This document shows positions 1-8,178 of a DNA stretch of 51,576 nt, piece after piece. The stretch lies in contig JAIRRS010000148.1 of NCBI GenBank assembly GCA_031255855.1, positions 1 through 51,576 of the forward strand, given 5' to 3'. The position numbers were made by a program, and so were the translations under genes. The notes below the pieces were generated by a model that saw nothing but the letters and a program-made list of their open reading frames with translations, was not told the origin of the DNA and ran no database searches. This DNA is from Tannerellaceae bacterium (GTDB lineage Bacteria; Bacteroidota; Bacteroidia; Bacteroidales; Tannerellaceae). Position 1 is the first letter of the stretch. The number at the start of each line of letters is the position of its first letter.

Positions 1-208
1 CTCGAACGCGGGTGCAAAAGTATAACCTTTATGAACATCTTCCAAATATTTAAACCCCTTTTTTTACGGAAAATTTGAACTAATCAACAAACACACTGAA
101 AAACAAGTGTATACGGAAAAATAAAAATTACTCTGTTAAGAAACGACCAAAAACAAACCGCATACATATTATATAATATATATTTACATCCAGAAAAATT
201 TAAAGAAG

Positions 209-673
209 ATGAATCAACAAATCGAATTAAACGAACACAACAAGCGTGAATATCCTCCGATGCATACGGCGGAACATATTTTGAATCAAACAATGCTTCG
301 GATGTTTGGTTGTCCCCGGTCGAAGAATGCGCATATAGAACGAAAAAAGAGCAAATGTGACTATCTGTTGAATGAGGAACCAAGTGCAGGACAATTAGCC
401 GAAATTGAAAGAAAGGTAAACGAAGTCATCGACCAACACTTGCCGGTCACCATAGAATATCTGACACATGAAGCAGCAGCGGACATTGTAGACCTCAGCA
501 AACTGCCTGAAAGCGTAAGTGAAACCTTGCGAATTGTACGCATTGGAGATTATGATGTCTGTGCCTGCATCGGAGAACATGTGCAAAACACGTCGGAGAT
601 TGGCCATTTTAAATTCCTGAATAGCGACTACAGCGAAGGGAAACTTCGCGTTCGTTTTAAACTTATTGACTAA
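209..673 (+). CDS. AlaX-like / threonyl-alanyl tRNA synthetase SAD-domain protein
   Basis: A 154-residue free-standing second-additional-domain (SAD) protein of the AlaX / Thr-AlaRS editing superfamily. The zinc-site signature is present: HTAEH at residues 19-23, and a CACIGEH stretch at 118-124 followed by the family-typical NTSEIGHF. In characterised relatives these His and Cys residues hold the zinc that positions a mischarged aminoacyl-tRNA for hydrolysis, so a cytosolic trans-editing role (for example Ser-tRNA(Ala) deacylation) is likely but the substrate is inferred. No synthetase catalytic domain and no N-terminal glycine-rich AlaX domain are present, so it is a minimal form. The start ATG is preceded by AAAGAAG. 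It is followed co-directionally by the phosphoglycerate kinase gene, about 95 nt downstream with its own promoter-like box. Confidence 0.8.
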   Translation: MNQQIELNEHNKREYPPMHTAEHILNQTMLRMFGCPRSKNAHIERKKSKCDYLLNEEPSAGQLAEIERKVNEVIDQHLPVTIEYLTHEAAADIVDLSKLPESVSETLRIVRIGDYDVCACIGEHVQNTSEIGHFKFLNSDYSEGKLRVRFKLID

Positions 674-768
674 TTTATAGCATTTCCAGTCTGATAATTT
701 AGAATTATTTTATGTAAGTTTGCAGGCATTTAAGCTGATATTTTATCACAAATTTAAATATAATAGTT

Positions 769-2028
769 ATGCAAACGATTGAAAAATACAATTTCGCAGG
801 CAAAAAGGCATTCGTAAGGGTTGACTTCAATGTCCCTTTGGATGAAAACTTCAACATCACAGACGACACACGTATCCGTGCCGCTCTTCCAACATTAAAA
901 AAGATTCTGGCAGACGGAGGAAGCCCAATTATCGGTTCTCATTTAGGCCGTCCGAAAGGGGCAACAGACAAGTTTTCATTAAAGCATATTTTGGGACATG
1001 TATCCAAGCTTTTAGGTGTTGATGTACAGTTTGCAAACGACTGTATGGGTGAAGAAGCTGCCGGAAAATCAGCTACTTTAAAACCTGGCGAAGCGTTATT
1101 GCTGGAGAATCTTCGTTTCTATGCAGAAGAAGAAGGAAAGCCTAGATTGGCGGAAGATGCTTCAGAAGAAGAAAAGGCGGCAGCCAAGAAAGCTATCAAA
1201 GAAAGCCAAAAAGAATTCACAAAAAAATTGGCTTCTTACGCCGATTGTTATGTAAACGACGCATTTGGCACAGCTCACCGCGCACATGCCTCGACTGCTC
1301 TTATAGCCGATTATTTCGATGCCGACAATAAAATGTTCGGATACCTTATGGAAAAAGAAGTAAACGCTGTAGAGAAAGTAATGGATGACATCAACCGTCC
1401 TTTTACAGCTATTATGGGAGGTTCTAAGGTTTCTTCTAAAATTGAAATCATTGAAAATTTGCTGGGCAAGGTAGACAATCTGATTATCGCAGGAGGTATG
1501 ACCTATACTTTCACCAAAGCACAAGGGGGTAAGATTGGCAATTCCATCGTAGAAAACGATAAACTGGATTTGGCTATCGAACTAATGAAAAAAGCGAAAG
1601 ACAATAACGTAGAAATTGTTTTGGCTGTTGATACCAAAATTGCCGATAGTTTCAGCAACGATGCAAAAACAGACTTCTGCAAAGTAAATGAAATTCCTGA
1701 TGGATGGGAAGGGTTGGACATCGGTCCTGAAACGGAAGAAATATTTGCTGATGTTATCAAGAATTCAAAAACAATCCTTTGGAACGGACCAACCGGCGTA
1801 TTTGAATTTGAAAACTTCACACATGGCACAAAAGCTGTGGGTGAAGCCGTTGTAGAAGCTACTAAAAACGGCGCATTCTCATTAGTAGGAGGAGGCGACT
1901 CTGTAGCAGCTGTAAACAAATTTGGCTTAGCCGACGGCGTTTCTTACGTTTCAACCGGCGGCGGTGCATTACTTGAGGCAATCGAAGGGAAAACACTTCC
2001 CGGCATCGCAGCGATTAAAGGTAATTAA
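769..2028 (+). CDS. pgk: Phosphoglycerate kinase
   Basis: Cytosolic glycolytic/gluconeogenic enzyme interconverting 1,3-bisphosphoglycerate plus ADP and 3-phosphoglycerate plus ATP. The full 419-residue length fits the family. Visible landmarks are [10 protein letters not shown] near residue 17, SHLGRPKG (substrate arginine region), [33 protein letters not shown] and the C-terminal GGGDSVAA and STGGGALLE nucleotide-site loops. The insertion around residues 125-145 is rich in Glu, Lys and Ala and is seen in Bacteroidota enzymes. A TAAGTTTG match to the Bacteroidota -7 box (TAnnTTTG) lies at 715-722. The gene ends at a strong hairpin terminator and is convergent with the radical SAM gene. Confidence 0.98.
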   Translation: MQTIEKYNFAGKKAFVRVDFNVPLDENFNITDDTRIRAALPTLKKILADGGSPIIGSHLGRPKGATDKFSLKHILGHVSKLLGVDVQFANDCMGEEAAGKSATLKPGEALLLENLRFYAEEEGKPRLAEDASEEEKAAAKKAIKESQKEFTKKLASYADCYVNDAFGTAHRAHASTALIADYFDADNKMFGYLMEKEVNAVEKVMDDINRPFTAIMGGSKVSSKIEIIENLLGKVDNLIIAGGMTYTFTKAQGGKIGNSIVENDKLDLAIELMKKAKDNNVEIVLAVDTKIADSFSNDAKTDFCKVNEIPDGWEGLDIGPETEEIFADVIKNSKTILWNGPTGVFEFENFTHGTKAVGEAVVEATKNGAFSLVGGGDSVAAVNKFGLADGVSYVSTGGGALLEAIEGKTLPGIAAIKGN

Positions 2029-2054
2029 TCTCGCTAATTATCATTTATATCATA

Positions 2055-2088
2055 CAAAGCGGTTCTAAAAGAATCGCTTTGTTTTTTT
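2055..2088 (+). terminator. Intrinsic terminator of pgk
   Basis: Twelve-base arms 2055-2066 and 2070-2081 pair with a single G-T wobble across an AAA loop, followed by seven T. The stem overlaps the last codons of the convergent radical SAM gene, so the same DNA encodes that protein's basic C-terminus. Confidence 0.85.
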
Positions 2089-3351
2089 ATAATTGTCCAT
2101 ATGTCTTCGTACAGAGGGGGAAATAAACAGATGCCCTATATCGTCTGAATAGGCCATCCCGTCTGAGGTCAAACGGATAAACCCATCTTTGTCTTCAATG
2201 ATTCCTTCCGTAATAAACCTATCAAAATAGGATACCGGCAAATCATCTCCAAAGCGTTGCCGGTAATCGGACTTATCTATTCCCCGGTAATACATCAGAT
2301 TTTTGATAATATACCTTCGTTGCACTTCTTCCTCAGACAACAGGTAGCCATGTATTATTTTTGTAAAATCCGCCGTCTGGATATAATCGTCTATAACTGC
2401 CTTTATTTCCTGTTGATTCACAGCATAGTATGTCGCATAATGCAGGTTTCCGATATAACTACGACCTCCACATCCACAGGAAAGCATGATTTCATCCCCG
2501 CATGAATATTCCAAGTCGGTGGTATCTCCTTTGACAAACCTGCGCATGGATGTTTGTTTGAAACCCTGTCTCAACAGGGCATCCCGTCCTGCGTTATACA
2601 TTGCAAAAAGAGTTTCATTTCCGGCTTTTGCCGATATTCGCACTCCGTTCCTGACATAAAGTGGATATAAGAACAGTTCTGTTGGATTATATTCCAACGC
2701 CATCTCTATGGAATACAAAAATGATGCTACCGTCTGTCCTTCGATGCCGTATATCAAATCCATATTAAACTGAGGAAAATTTATTTGCCGTATCACGTCC
2801 AGCGCTTCTTTAATTGTACAAAAAGATGTTTTCCTTTTGATATGTATTAATTCTTCCGGCCGGAAACTCTGTATTCCTATACTCAGCCGTTTAACTCCCC
2901 TATCCTTTAAAAGTTGCAAAACATTCCTATCCGTACAATCGGGTGAGGTTTCTATTGAGGTAAATACCTTCTCTGGATAAACCCCAAACAAAGCAGCTAT
3001 TTCAAACAGCCTGTCTAATTGTCCGGCCGTTAAAATCAGCGGAGTTCCTCCTCCAATGGAAAAAGCATCAAATATGAGATTTTCTGCCCATTGGGATAAT
3101 TGCAGGGCTTGCCGGTACATGGTATCGAGATAAGCGTCAACGTTTACTTTATCGTATCCTTGCTGCGAGAACAAATTACAAAACCCGCATTTATACCGGC
3201 AAAAGGGAATATGAAAATAAAGACTTGTCTTTTTACCTGCCACTTTCTCCAGATAGGCAGGCAAATTGACCGGATTGTCGAATGTACGGTATGCCGTTTT
3301 ATGCGGATAACTATACATATAATGTATATACTGGGGCGCTTGATTTTTCAT
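2065..3351 (-). CDS. HemW-like radical SAM protein, STM4012 family
   Basis: A 428-residue radical SAM enzyme. The cluster motif CRYKCGFC (C51, C55, C58) binds a 4Fe-4S cluster and SAM, and SIGGGTP near residue 100 is the SAM-binding glycine strand. The fold resembles coproporphyrinogen dehydrogenase/HemW, including a C-terminal HemN-C-like region. The N-terminal YMYSYPHKTAYR segment and CGFCNLF (instead of the HemW CxYCDF) match what I remember of the STM4012 family rather than true HemW. It is the last gene of the LRR/ATP-grasp/rSAM operon, 18 nt after the ATP-grasp stop. The reaction is unknown. The operon context suggests modification of a peptide or protein rather than heme synthesis. A true HemW paralogue elsewhere in the genome would support this. 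Confidence 0.85.
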   Translation of the reverse strand: MKNQAPQYIHYMYSYPHKTAYRTFDNPVNLPAYLEKVAGKKTSLYFHIPFCRYKCGFCNLFSQQGYDKVNVDAYLDTMYRQALQLSQWAENLIFDAFSIGGGTPLILTAGQLDRLFEIAALFGVYPEKVFTSIETSPDCTDRNVLQLLKDRGVKRLSIGIQSFRPEELIHIKRKTSFCTIKEALDVIRQINFPQFNMDLIYGIEGQTVASFLYSIEMALEYNPTELFLYPLYVRNGVRISAKAGNETLFAMYNAGRDALLRQGFKQTSMRRFVKGDTTDLEYSCGDEIMLSCGCGGRSYIGNLHYATYYAVNQQEIKAVIDDYIQTADFTKIIHGYLLSEEEVQRRYIIKNLMYYRGIDKSDYRQRFGDDLPVSYFDRFITEGIIEDKDGFIRLTSDGMAYSDDIGHLFISPSVRRHMDNYKKTKRFF

Positions 3352-3369
3352 TTTTTCAGGATAAAAAAG

Positions 3370-4371
3370 CTATCTAAAGGGTAAATGGTTAATCGTAGAC
3401 AGTTGTTTCTTGTATATTTTGTTTCCGTTATACATATCCTGGTAAATATGGTCGCCTTGCCCGTTTACTTCTATGATATAAGGAGTTTGGGTATCTCGTT
3501 CAATTAGCATATCTACCCCGGCATATTGCAATCCGGATAATTGGGTTGCACGGACACATAGGCTGTTTATTCTTTCGATAATGGGAAGCGGCAGTTTGAG
3601 GTCGTCGAATGAACGGGCCTTGTTATTCAGGTGAAGGTTTGTTATCGCGCTTTTGCTACTCCTTACAACTATATGTTCAACTTTTCCAAACTGACAGACT
3701 ACCCGCAAATCATAATTTTCCGCATCCAACGTATCTTTCAGCATCCATCTTTCCACCAATGCCCCTGATTGTAAAACGGCATTTGCCAAGACTGCAATCT
3801 CCCTCAAATTCACCAACCGGTTGATTCGTTTCGTATTATAAACATAAGAACCCTTCGCCGACAACGTAGTATAGGCCACCATATCATCTCTCTTCTTATT
3901 ATATTTAAAAGCCATGATTCCACCCGCACCGGATCCAAAACGAGGTTTAACAAACACATTCGAATATTTTTCACCGGAAAGAAAATCAGTCAAAGCCTCA
4001 AAATCGCCAATAGACGAAGACAGTAACAGCGTTGTTGGCAAACCTTCCAACAATTCTTTACTTTTCACTTTATCCAATGTATGGGCAATCGCTTGCGGTT
4101 CATTCAAGTAGTGTGTATTTTCGCTTTTTTCCCGGCGTGCAAGTTGTTCGAGCTGAGCAATATATTCCTTGCACAAAGCATGATAGGCGATAAATCCTGT
4201 TTCCTGGTGAACGGGAGGTTCCAGTTTTATCAAAACATTGTCGTATTCAGACAAATGTTCCAGCAATTCATTATACGTAACAAAACGGGTATCTATACCC
4301 ACACATTCGCCCGCTTTTATAAAATATGTTGTCCGGCGCGATTCCTTATTGCTGACAACCAACGCCTGCAT
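3370..4371 (-). CDS. ATP-grasp protein, STM4014 family
   Basis: A 333-residue ATP-grasp fold ligase. Visible elements are VFVKPRFGSGAGGI (ATP-binding strand and glycine loop, K142), VERWM near 206, DLRVVC at 221, AGVDML near 284 and IIEVNGQGD at 299, whose acidic residue and Asn ligate Mg-ATP. ATP-grasp enzymes activate a carboxylate as acyl-phosphate and join it to an amine or hydroxyl. The acceptor here is unknown. The start ATG directly abuts the TAA of the upstream LRR gene (TAAATG), implying translational coupling. The family call as STM4014 rests on gene order and overall resemblance. Other ATP-grasp enzymes such as RimK-like or graspetide ligases are the main alternative. Confidence 0.75.
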   Translation of the reverse strand: MQALVVSNKESRRTTYFIKAGECVGIDTRFVTYNELLEHLSEYDNVLIKLEPPVHQETGFIAYHALCKEYIAQLEQLARREKSENTHYLNEPQAIAHTLDKVKSKELLEGLPTTLLLSSSIGDFEALTDFLSGEKYSNVFVKPRFGSGAGGIMAFKYNKKRDDMVAYTTLSAKGSYVYNTKRINRLVNLREIAVLANAVLQSGALVERWMLKDTLDAENYDLRVVCQFGKVEHIVVRSSKSAITNLHLNNKARSFDDLKLPLPIIERINSLCVRATQLSGLQYAGVDMLIERDTQTPYIIEVNGQGDHIYQDMYNGNKIYKKQLSTINHLPFR

Positions 4372-5211
4372 TTATTCGGTAATCATCGGCCAACCGCCAT
4401 ATTCCTCGTAATCATCCAAATCCTGAGGGTCGGAAACATCCACTGTCACCGGCAATTCCGACAACTTCTTCCGCATTTCGTCTGTCAAATAATTATATGC
4501 CATATCAATAAACTTGAGATGCTTTATTTTGTCAACATGATCCAAAAGCAATTGTCCCCCTTTGTCGGTAAGTACTCCAGCCGAAACATCCATTGTTTCC
4601 AGCCGGGACAAAATATCCGATTCGAGGAAAAGTTCTATTACCGAATCTTGTTCTTCTGCATTAACAATTCCCAAATAAGTCAGTTTAGGGAATTTCTCTT
4701 TCGATATCAATGGCTTAAATTGCTCAATAGAACCGTCGTATCCGTAATCTTCCACCCCAACATACAATATCAGGCATTCCAGATTAGGCATGTCTGATTG
4801 AATAATATCTTCAACAACATTAGAAGGCAGACCTCCGCTAATGATTTCCAAAGATTTCCATTCAGGGCGTGATTTTTGTCCGATACTTAAATTATTCGTT
4901 CCTTTTATTTTTAACGTTGTCAGTTTAGGCATACTATCCAACAAGGGTGATAAATCCGTTTGTTCAATCCAAGACACTTCAGATTCTTCCTGGTCTATAT
5001 CTCCCCAAAACAAATCTTCGATATGGGCAAACTTCTCTTTGTTTGCCACCATGCCGTCTACCAAATCCCGGCAATCCTCCGATTCATAACTCCAACAACC
5101 AATTGTCAACTGTTTGATGCCGGGTAATTTTCTATCCTTAATGATTTTATTCAGCAGGTCTTCCTGTGTCTTTCCTTCGTCGTATTCGTCATAGGTCAGT
5201 TTATACTTCAT
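4372..5211 (-). CDS. Leucine-rich-repeat protein, STM4015 family
   Basis: A 279-residue cytosolic protein without signal peptide. It is built of irregular leucine-rich repeats: IKQLTIGCW, LTTLKIKGT, LECLILYVG, LTYLGIVN, LETMDVSA and LKFIDMAYN recur about every 25-40 residues. It carries SEVSWIEQTDLSPLL, a stretch I associate with the STM4015 family. The last 24 residues are not LRR: VDVSDPQDLDDYEEYGGWPM then ITE, an acidic and aromatic tail. The start was set at the ATG preceded by AAAAAGGAG, not at the upstream ATG 84 nt earlier. First gene of the operon with the ATP-grasp and radical SAM genes. It may be a substrate, scaffold or recognition subunit for them; this is inference. Confidence 0.8.
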   Translation of the reverse strand: MKYKLTYDEYDEGKTQEDLLNKIIKDRKLPGIKQLTIGCWSYESEDCRDLVDGMVANKEKFAHIEDLFWGDIDQEESEVSWIEQTDLSPLLDSMPKLTTLKIKGTNNLSIGQKSRPEWKSLEIISGGLPSNVVEDIIQSDMPNLECLILYVGVEDYGYDGSIEQFKPLISKEKFPKLTYLGIVNAEEQDSVIELFLESDILSRLETMDVSAGVLTDKGGQLLLDHVDKIKHLKFIDMAYNYLTDEMRKKLSELPVTVDVSDPQDLDDYEEYGGWPMITE

Positions 5212-5340
5212 GGCTTCTCCTTTTTGAGGGATATTTTTCGCAAACATACGAAAACAAATCAAAATCCATTGATTTATGCGGAAAATATTCCTCAAAAATC
5301 ACCTCGCGCCAAGACGGACTTTTATTGTTTTTCCTTCTTT

Positions 5341-6477
5341 TTATAAATTCTCCGTCGGCCAAAACGAAGGCTTGTCTTTTGATCCGCGCTCCCGACAGTC
5401 CACACATCGGCGGGGAGCCCAGACAAAAACTCCCCCACTGAAAGGTATGTGATAATATTCATAATCAGGAGGTATTTCAAACTCGCTATACTTGAAATAT
5501 TTGCCGCAATCTTGTACGGGAGGTTGATAAATTGCGGTCAGATCCTCAAAAAAACATTTTTGCCTGACGGTGGTTGCCACTTCCACATAACCAGCAACAA
5601 CCCTGTCCGGGTCAGACAAGCAGACAATATTGCCTCTGATTTCGCCGGGGATAGGCGCGAAGATGCTGCCGGCCTGTTCCACGTTTCGTCTCAAGTTGGT
5701 ATAATAGGTATGGGCTGCTTTCCGTATCTGATATTGTGTTACCTCTATATAGTAAAGCATGGATATCCTCTCATCCGAAAGAGAGAAGGTCACCAATCTT
5801 TTTTGCGGGATAATATTTTGCGACAATTTTTCTGTGGAGCCTAAAATATATGTTTTTGAATTGTCTCTACCCCAACAATAATAGGTGTTTTCCGACAAGG
5901 AGTGAATGATAAGATTTTTGCCCTCATATCGTGCATTGGCAAACGCTTCCACATGGAATTCCCAAATTTCCTTGTACGACCAACGATAATATTCTGATTG
6001 ATTTTCTGTGTCATGTGTAGAAATACAGATGTCAATTTCGTCCGGCTCCTTTCCTCTTTGCCACGACAAGCTGTCAATCGCAGGCGTAAAGAGCGGAACG
6101 AGATATTCCGAGGCATATTCCCGCCCGTCTGCCGATATGTAGAGACGGTATTGCTTCCCTTTTTCGAGCGCCCCGTTCGATATGGCGTATTTCCCTCTGC
6201 CTTTATATTCTACGTTTTCGAAGCGTTCGCCATCGTTCGTCTCTATCCGCACAATGGCATCGGTAACAAAGGCAGACGTATCCCATTGCAGCAATTTGTC
6301 GTTCACCGGAATGCCCCAACTCAAATCAACCACCGTCGTGTCATTCGTAATCACTCCATCCACCACCAGTACACGCCCCATCGACTCCAACCCATCATAT
6401 TCGAACGGCGTTATACAAGTAGAAAGCAGGAATCCACATCCCGCCAACAGGCATCCGAAAAAACACAATTTATTCAT
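5341..6477 (-). CDS. DUF4249 family outer-membrane-associated lipoprotein
   Basis: A 378-residue Bacteroidota lipoprotein. The N-terminus is a signal peptide ending in a lipobox-like LLSTC, then CITPFEYDG followed by RVLVVDGVITN, the recognisable opening of DUF4249, which begins with beta-sandwich Ig/PKD-like modules. DUF4249 proteins are normally encoded beside a TonB-dependent receptor and are thought to act at the cell surface with it. No such receptor adjoins this gene; the upstream neighbour is a small secreted protein and then an IS remnant. The cysteine-rich C-terminus (CGKYFKYSEF, CVDCRERG) is normal for the family. Confidence 0.8.
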   Translation of the reverse strand: MNKLCFFGCLLAGCGFLLSTCITPFEYDGLESMGRVLVVDGVITNDTTVVDLSWGIPVNDKLLQWDTSAFVTDAIVRIETNDGERFENVEYKGRGKYAISNGALEKGKQYRLYISADGREYASEYLVPLFTPAIDSLSWQRGKEPDEIDICISTHDTENQSEYYRWSYKEIWEFHVEAFANARYEGKNLIIHSLSENTYYCWGRDNSKTYILGSTEKLSQNIIPQKRLVTFSLSDERISMLYYIEVTQYQIRKAAHTYYTNLRRNVEQAGSIFAPIPGEIRGNIVCLSDPDRVVAGYVEVATTVRQKCFFEDLTAIYQPPVQDCGKYFKYSEFEIPPDYEYYHIPFSGGVFVWAPRRCVDCRERGSKDKPSFWPTENL

Positions 6478-6598
6478 AATAAGATATGATTTAAATATTT
6501 AAGCCATTTGATTAATTCACAATCAATTATAGAAATGAAGCAATCTGTACGCTCCATTTTTAAAAATACAGATTGCTTCTTTCGAATTACATAAATGC

Positions 6599-6949
6599 CT
6601 ATAGCACAATCAAATTAGCACTGGAACAATATGATCTACTTCCTGTTGTTGGATTATAGATATATGCAGAAACATAATACGTTCCCGCATCATAAAATTG
6701 TATCCAAGTTGGATTGTAGCCGCCTCCGTAAGGATCCAGATGCGCATATCCACCTCCAATGACCCATTGTATTTCACATCCGCTTGGTATGTTAAAGTCA
6801 ATAAGCTCAAACTTGGCAACGGCGTAAGATCCATTACGAGTTAACGTTATTGGATCTTCATAAGGGTTTGACTTATTTATGAGAATATCTGCATTAGCAA
6901 CAGTAACAGAACATAAAAGAACAAATAAAAGAAAGATAAATTTTTTCAT
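6599..6949 (-). CDS. Small secreted Ig/PKD-like protein, hypothetical
   Basis: 116 residues with a clear Sec signal peptide (MKKFIFLLFVLLCSVTVANA) and a mature part of about 96 residues predicted to be all-beta: hydrophobic/polar alternation, GGGYAHLDPYGGGYN, and a terminal TYYVSAYIYNPTTGSRSY strand pair typical of PKD or Ig-like folds. Two cysteines (in PSGCEIQW and SYCSSAN) could form a disulfide. Same strand as the DUF4249 gene 122 nt downstream, possibly one transcription unit. No function is recognised. The IS remnant begins about 35 bp upstream of its start, so its original promoter region may have been replaced. Confidence 0.6.
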   Translation of the reverse strand: MKKFIFLLFVLLCSVTVANADILINKSNPYEDPITLTRNGSYAVAKFELIDFNIPSGCEIQWVIGGGYAHLDPYGGGYNPTWIQFYDAGTYYVSAYIYNPTTGSRSYCSSANLIVL

Positions 6950-6984
6950 GATAATTCTAATTTTTTGATTAATAAATACTAAGA

Positions 6985-7345
6985 GCCTGTTTAAATTTTA
7001 ATTGAAAAGAATATTAAGAGTGTTTCCTTCTTGTCTATAAATGCGTTTATTTTGAGGTACGAAACTTAAAACAAGATGCATATAACAGATTTGAAGGAAA
7101 CACAGTGGCAATATAGTAAGAATGTTCTTCATTTGCAAGAGAGGAAACGAAAATATAGTTTACACAGTATATGGGATGCGCTGTTTTACTTGGTGAAGAC
7201 AGGATGCCAATGGCGGATGCTGCCCACCTATTATCCTCCCTGGCAATATGTGATTTGTAGCGTTTCATAAATTGTCTTATTTTCTCATCGGAAGTGCCAA
7301 GGTCATGAGAATTGTCAAAAACGAGTGCATAATTTGAAAATTAAA
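6985..7345 (+). mobile_element. Decayed IS5-type insertion sequence, left end (copy 1)
   Basis: The segment starting GCCTGTTTAAATTTTA is shared, with scattered differences, by 42760-42904 for about 140 bp including the transposase start codon region (GATTTGAAGGAAACACAGTGG). It contains the N-terminal part of an IS5-family transposase and then degrades; no right end is seen. The presence of two copies defines the left boundary near 6985 and shows an IS once active in this genome. Confidence 0.75.
7076..7270 (+). pseudogene. Truncated IS5-family transposase (DUF4096-like N-terminus)
   Basis: Sixty-four codons matching the N-terminal domain of IS5-family transposases: ITDLKETQW, then RKYSLHSIWDALFYLVKTGCQWRMLP and a PPWQ motif. 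The reading frame stops shortly afterwards. In another frame FHKLSYFLIGSAKV can be read after the stop, consistent with a frameshift, but the DDE catalytic part is missing. Non-functional. The stretch of more than 20 residues is split here by position: the conserved block is residues 25-55. Confidence 0.75.
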
Positions 7346-7533
7346 ATGAAGCCATGGATATACGAAAACTAATTTACATAAACTCTAATGTCTATCTGCC
7401 GAAAAAAGGAAGATATTCCTGACATTTTTTAAGCTAATCTGTTTTTTCGCTAACGCGCAAACGCGAGAAAATATCGCTTTTAAGCTAAAAAATGAGAGCT
7501 ATGTAAAGCAAATTGGGAAAATCACAAAAAAAT

Positions 7534-7608
7534 CATCTGAGTGATATCTGGATTTCATCTGGATATTTCCGGGAATTCATCCAGACATTTCCGAAATTCA
7601 TTTGGATG
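7534..7608 (-). repeat. 22-bp-period CATCnnGATG repeat, copy A
   Basis: Degenerate 10-bp palindromic cores begin at 7534, 7556, 7578 and 7599 (CATCTGAGTG, CATCTGGATA, CATCCAGACA, CATTTGGATG), spaced 22, 22 and 21 bp. The linkers, read on the minus strand, contain CCCGGAAA or TTCGGAAA like those of copies B and C, so this copy is probably in the opposite orientation. The most diverged of the three. Confidence 0.7.
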
Positions 7609-7982
7609 AAATTGAGCTATTTCCACAAAAACACAAAAAAAACACAAGAAAACAATCAAAAATGTAAAAAAGTGCACTATTCGCATCAAAAAGTAATATT
7701 TTTTAGCTAAAAATAAAAACCAAAAATAAGCTATTAAACCAATCATTCTGTGTAATTTACATTGAAATTAAGGCTGAAATCCAGCCGTTTTTTGCAAACA
7801 CACCCGGAGTAGGCTCGAAAACGGGCCGTATTCGGAGGCTTAATTATCATTTTGCCAAATCCTGATTTTTGCAAAATTCGTCACATAGAAATGTTCATGC
7901 GGCTAAAATCCTCAATTTCATAATTATCGTTGCATTTAGCAACACATTTGTCAAACTCGTAGTCTGAAAACATCAAAATCAT

Positions 7983-8013
7983 TTTGTTGCTACTAAACTA
8001 AATAATAACTTTG
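7983..8013 (+). promoter_or_regulatory. Bacteroidota-type promoter of the HTH gene
   Basis: TTTG at 7983-7986 and TAACTTTG at 8006-8013 separated by 19 nt, an exact match to the Bacteroidota consensus TTTG/N17-23/TAnnTTTG. Transcription would start near 8020, leaving a 5' leader of about 160 nt. Confidence 0.7.
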
Positions 8014-8178
8014 CACCTGCCTGAAAGGTGTATAACAAAAAAACGGTTTACGTCATTTTACAAATTTCAAACTCACAAAGCTTGGAAATATATTGTTTTT
8101 TTTAAGATTCGATGATAGAACAATAATATAAGAATTTAAAAAAAACTATTTACCAAAACATATTTAAATATTCCAAAG

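Larger units (their letters stand above)
7271..8178. other. Gene-poor intergenic region
   Basis: About 900 bp without a supportable gene. It holds the decayed tail of the IS remnant, the 22-bp-period repeat (7534-7608), several AGCTA-containing T/A-rich motifs (near 7429, 7482, 7705 and 7731), and the promoter and long 5' leader of the HTH gene at 8179. No RNA gene was recognised. Confidence 0.6.

Noticed and set aside
2065..3351. Heme-biosynthesis HemW/HemN
   Set aside because: The N-terminal signature, CGFCNLF motif and operon partners favour the STM4012 family over a heme chaperone or oxidase.
4081..4797. 238-codon plus-strand open frame opposite the ATP-grasp and LRR genes
   Set aside because: It is antisense to two well-supported coding genes and shows no domain; a shadow frame.
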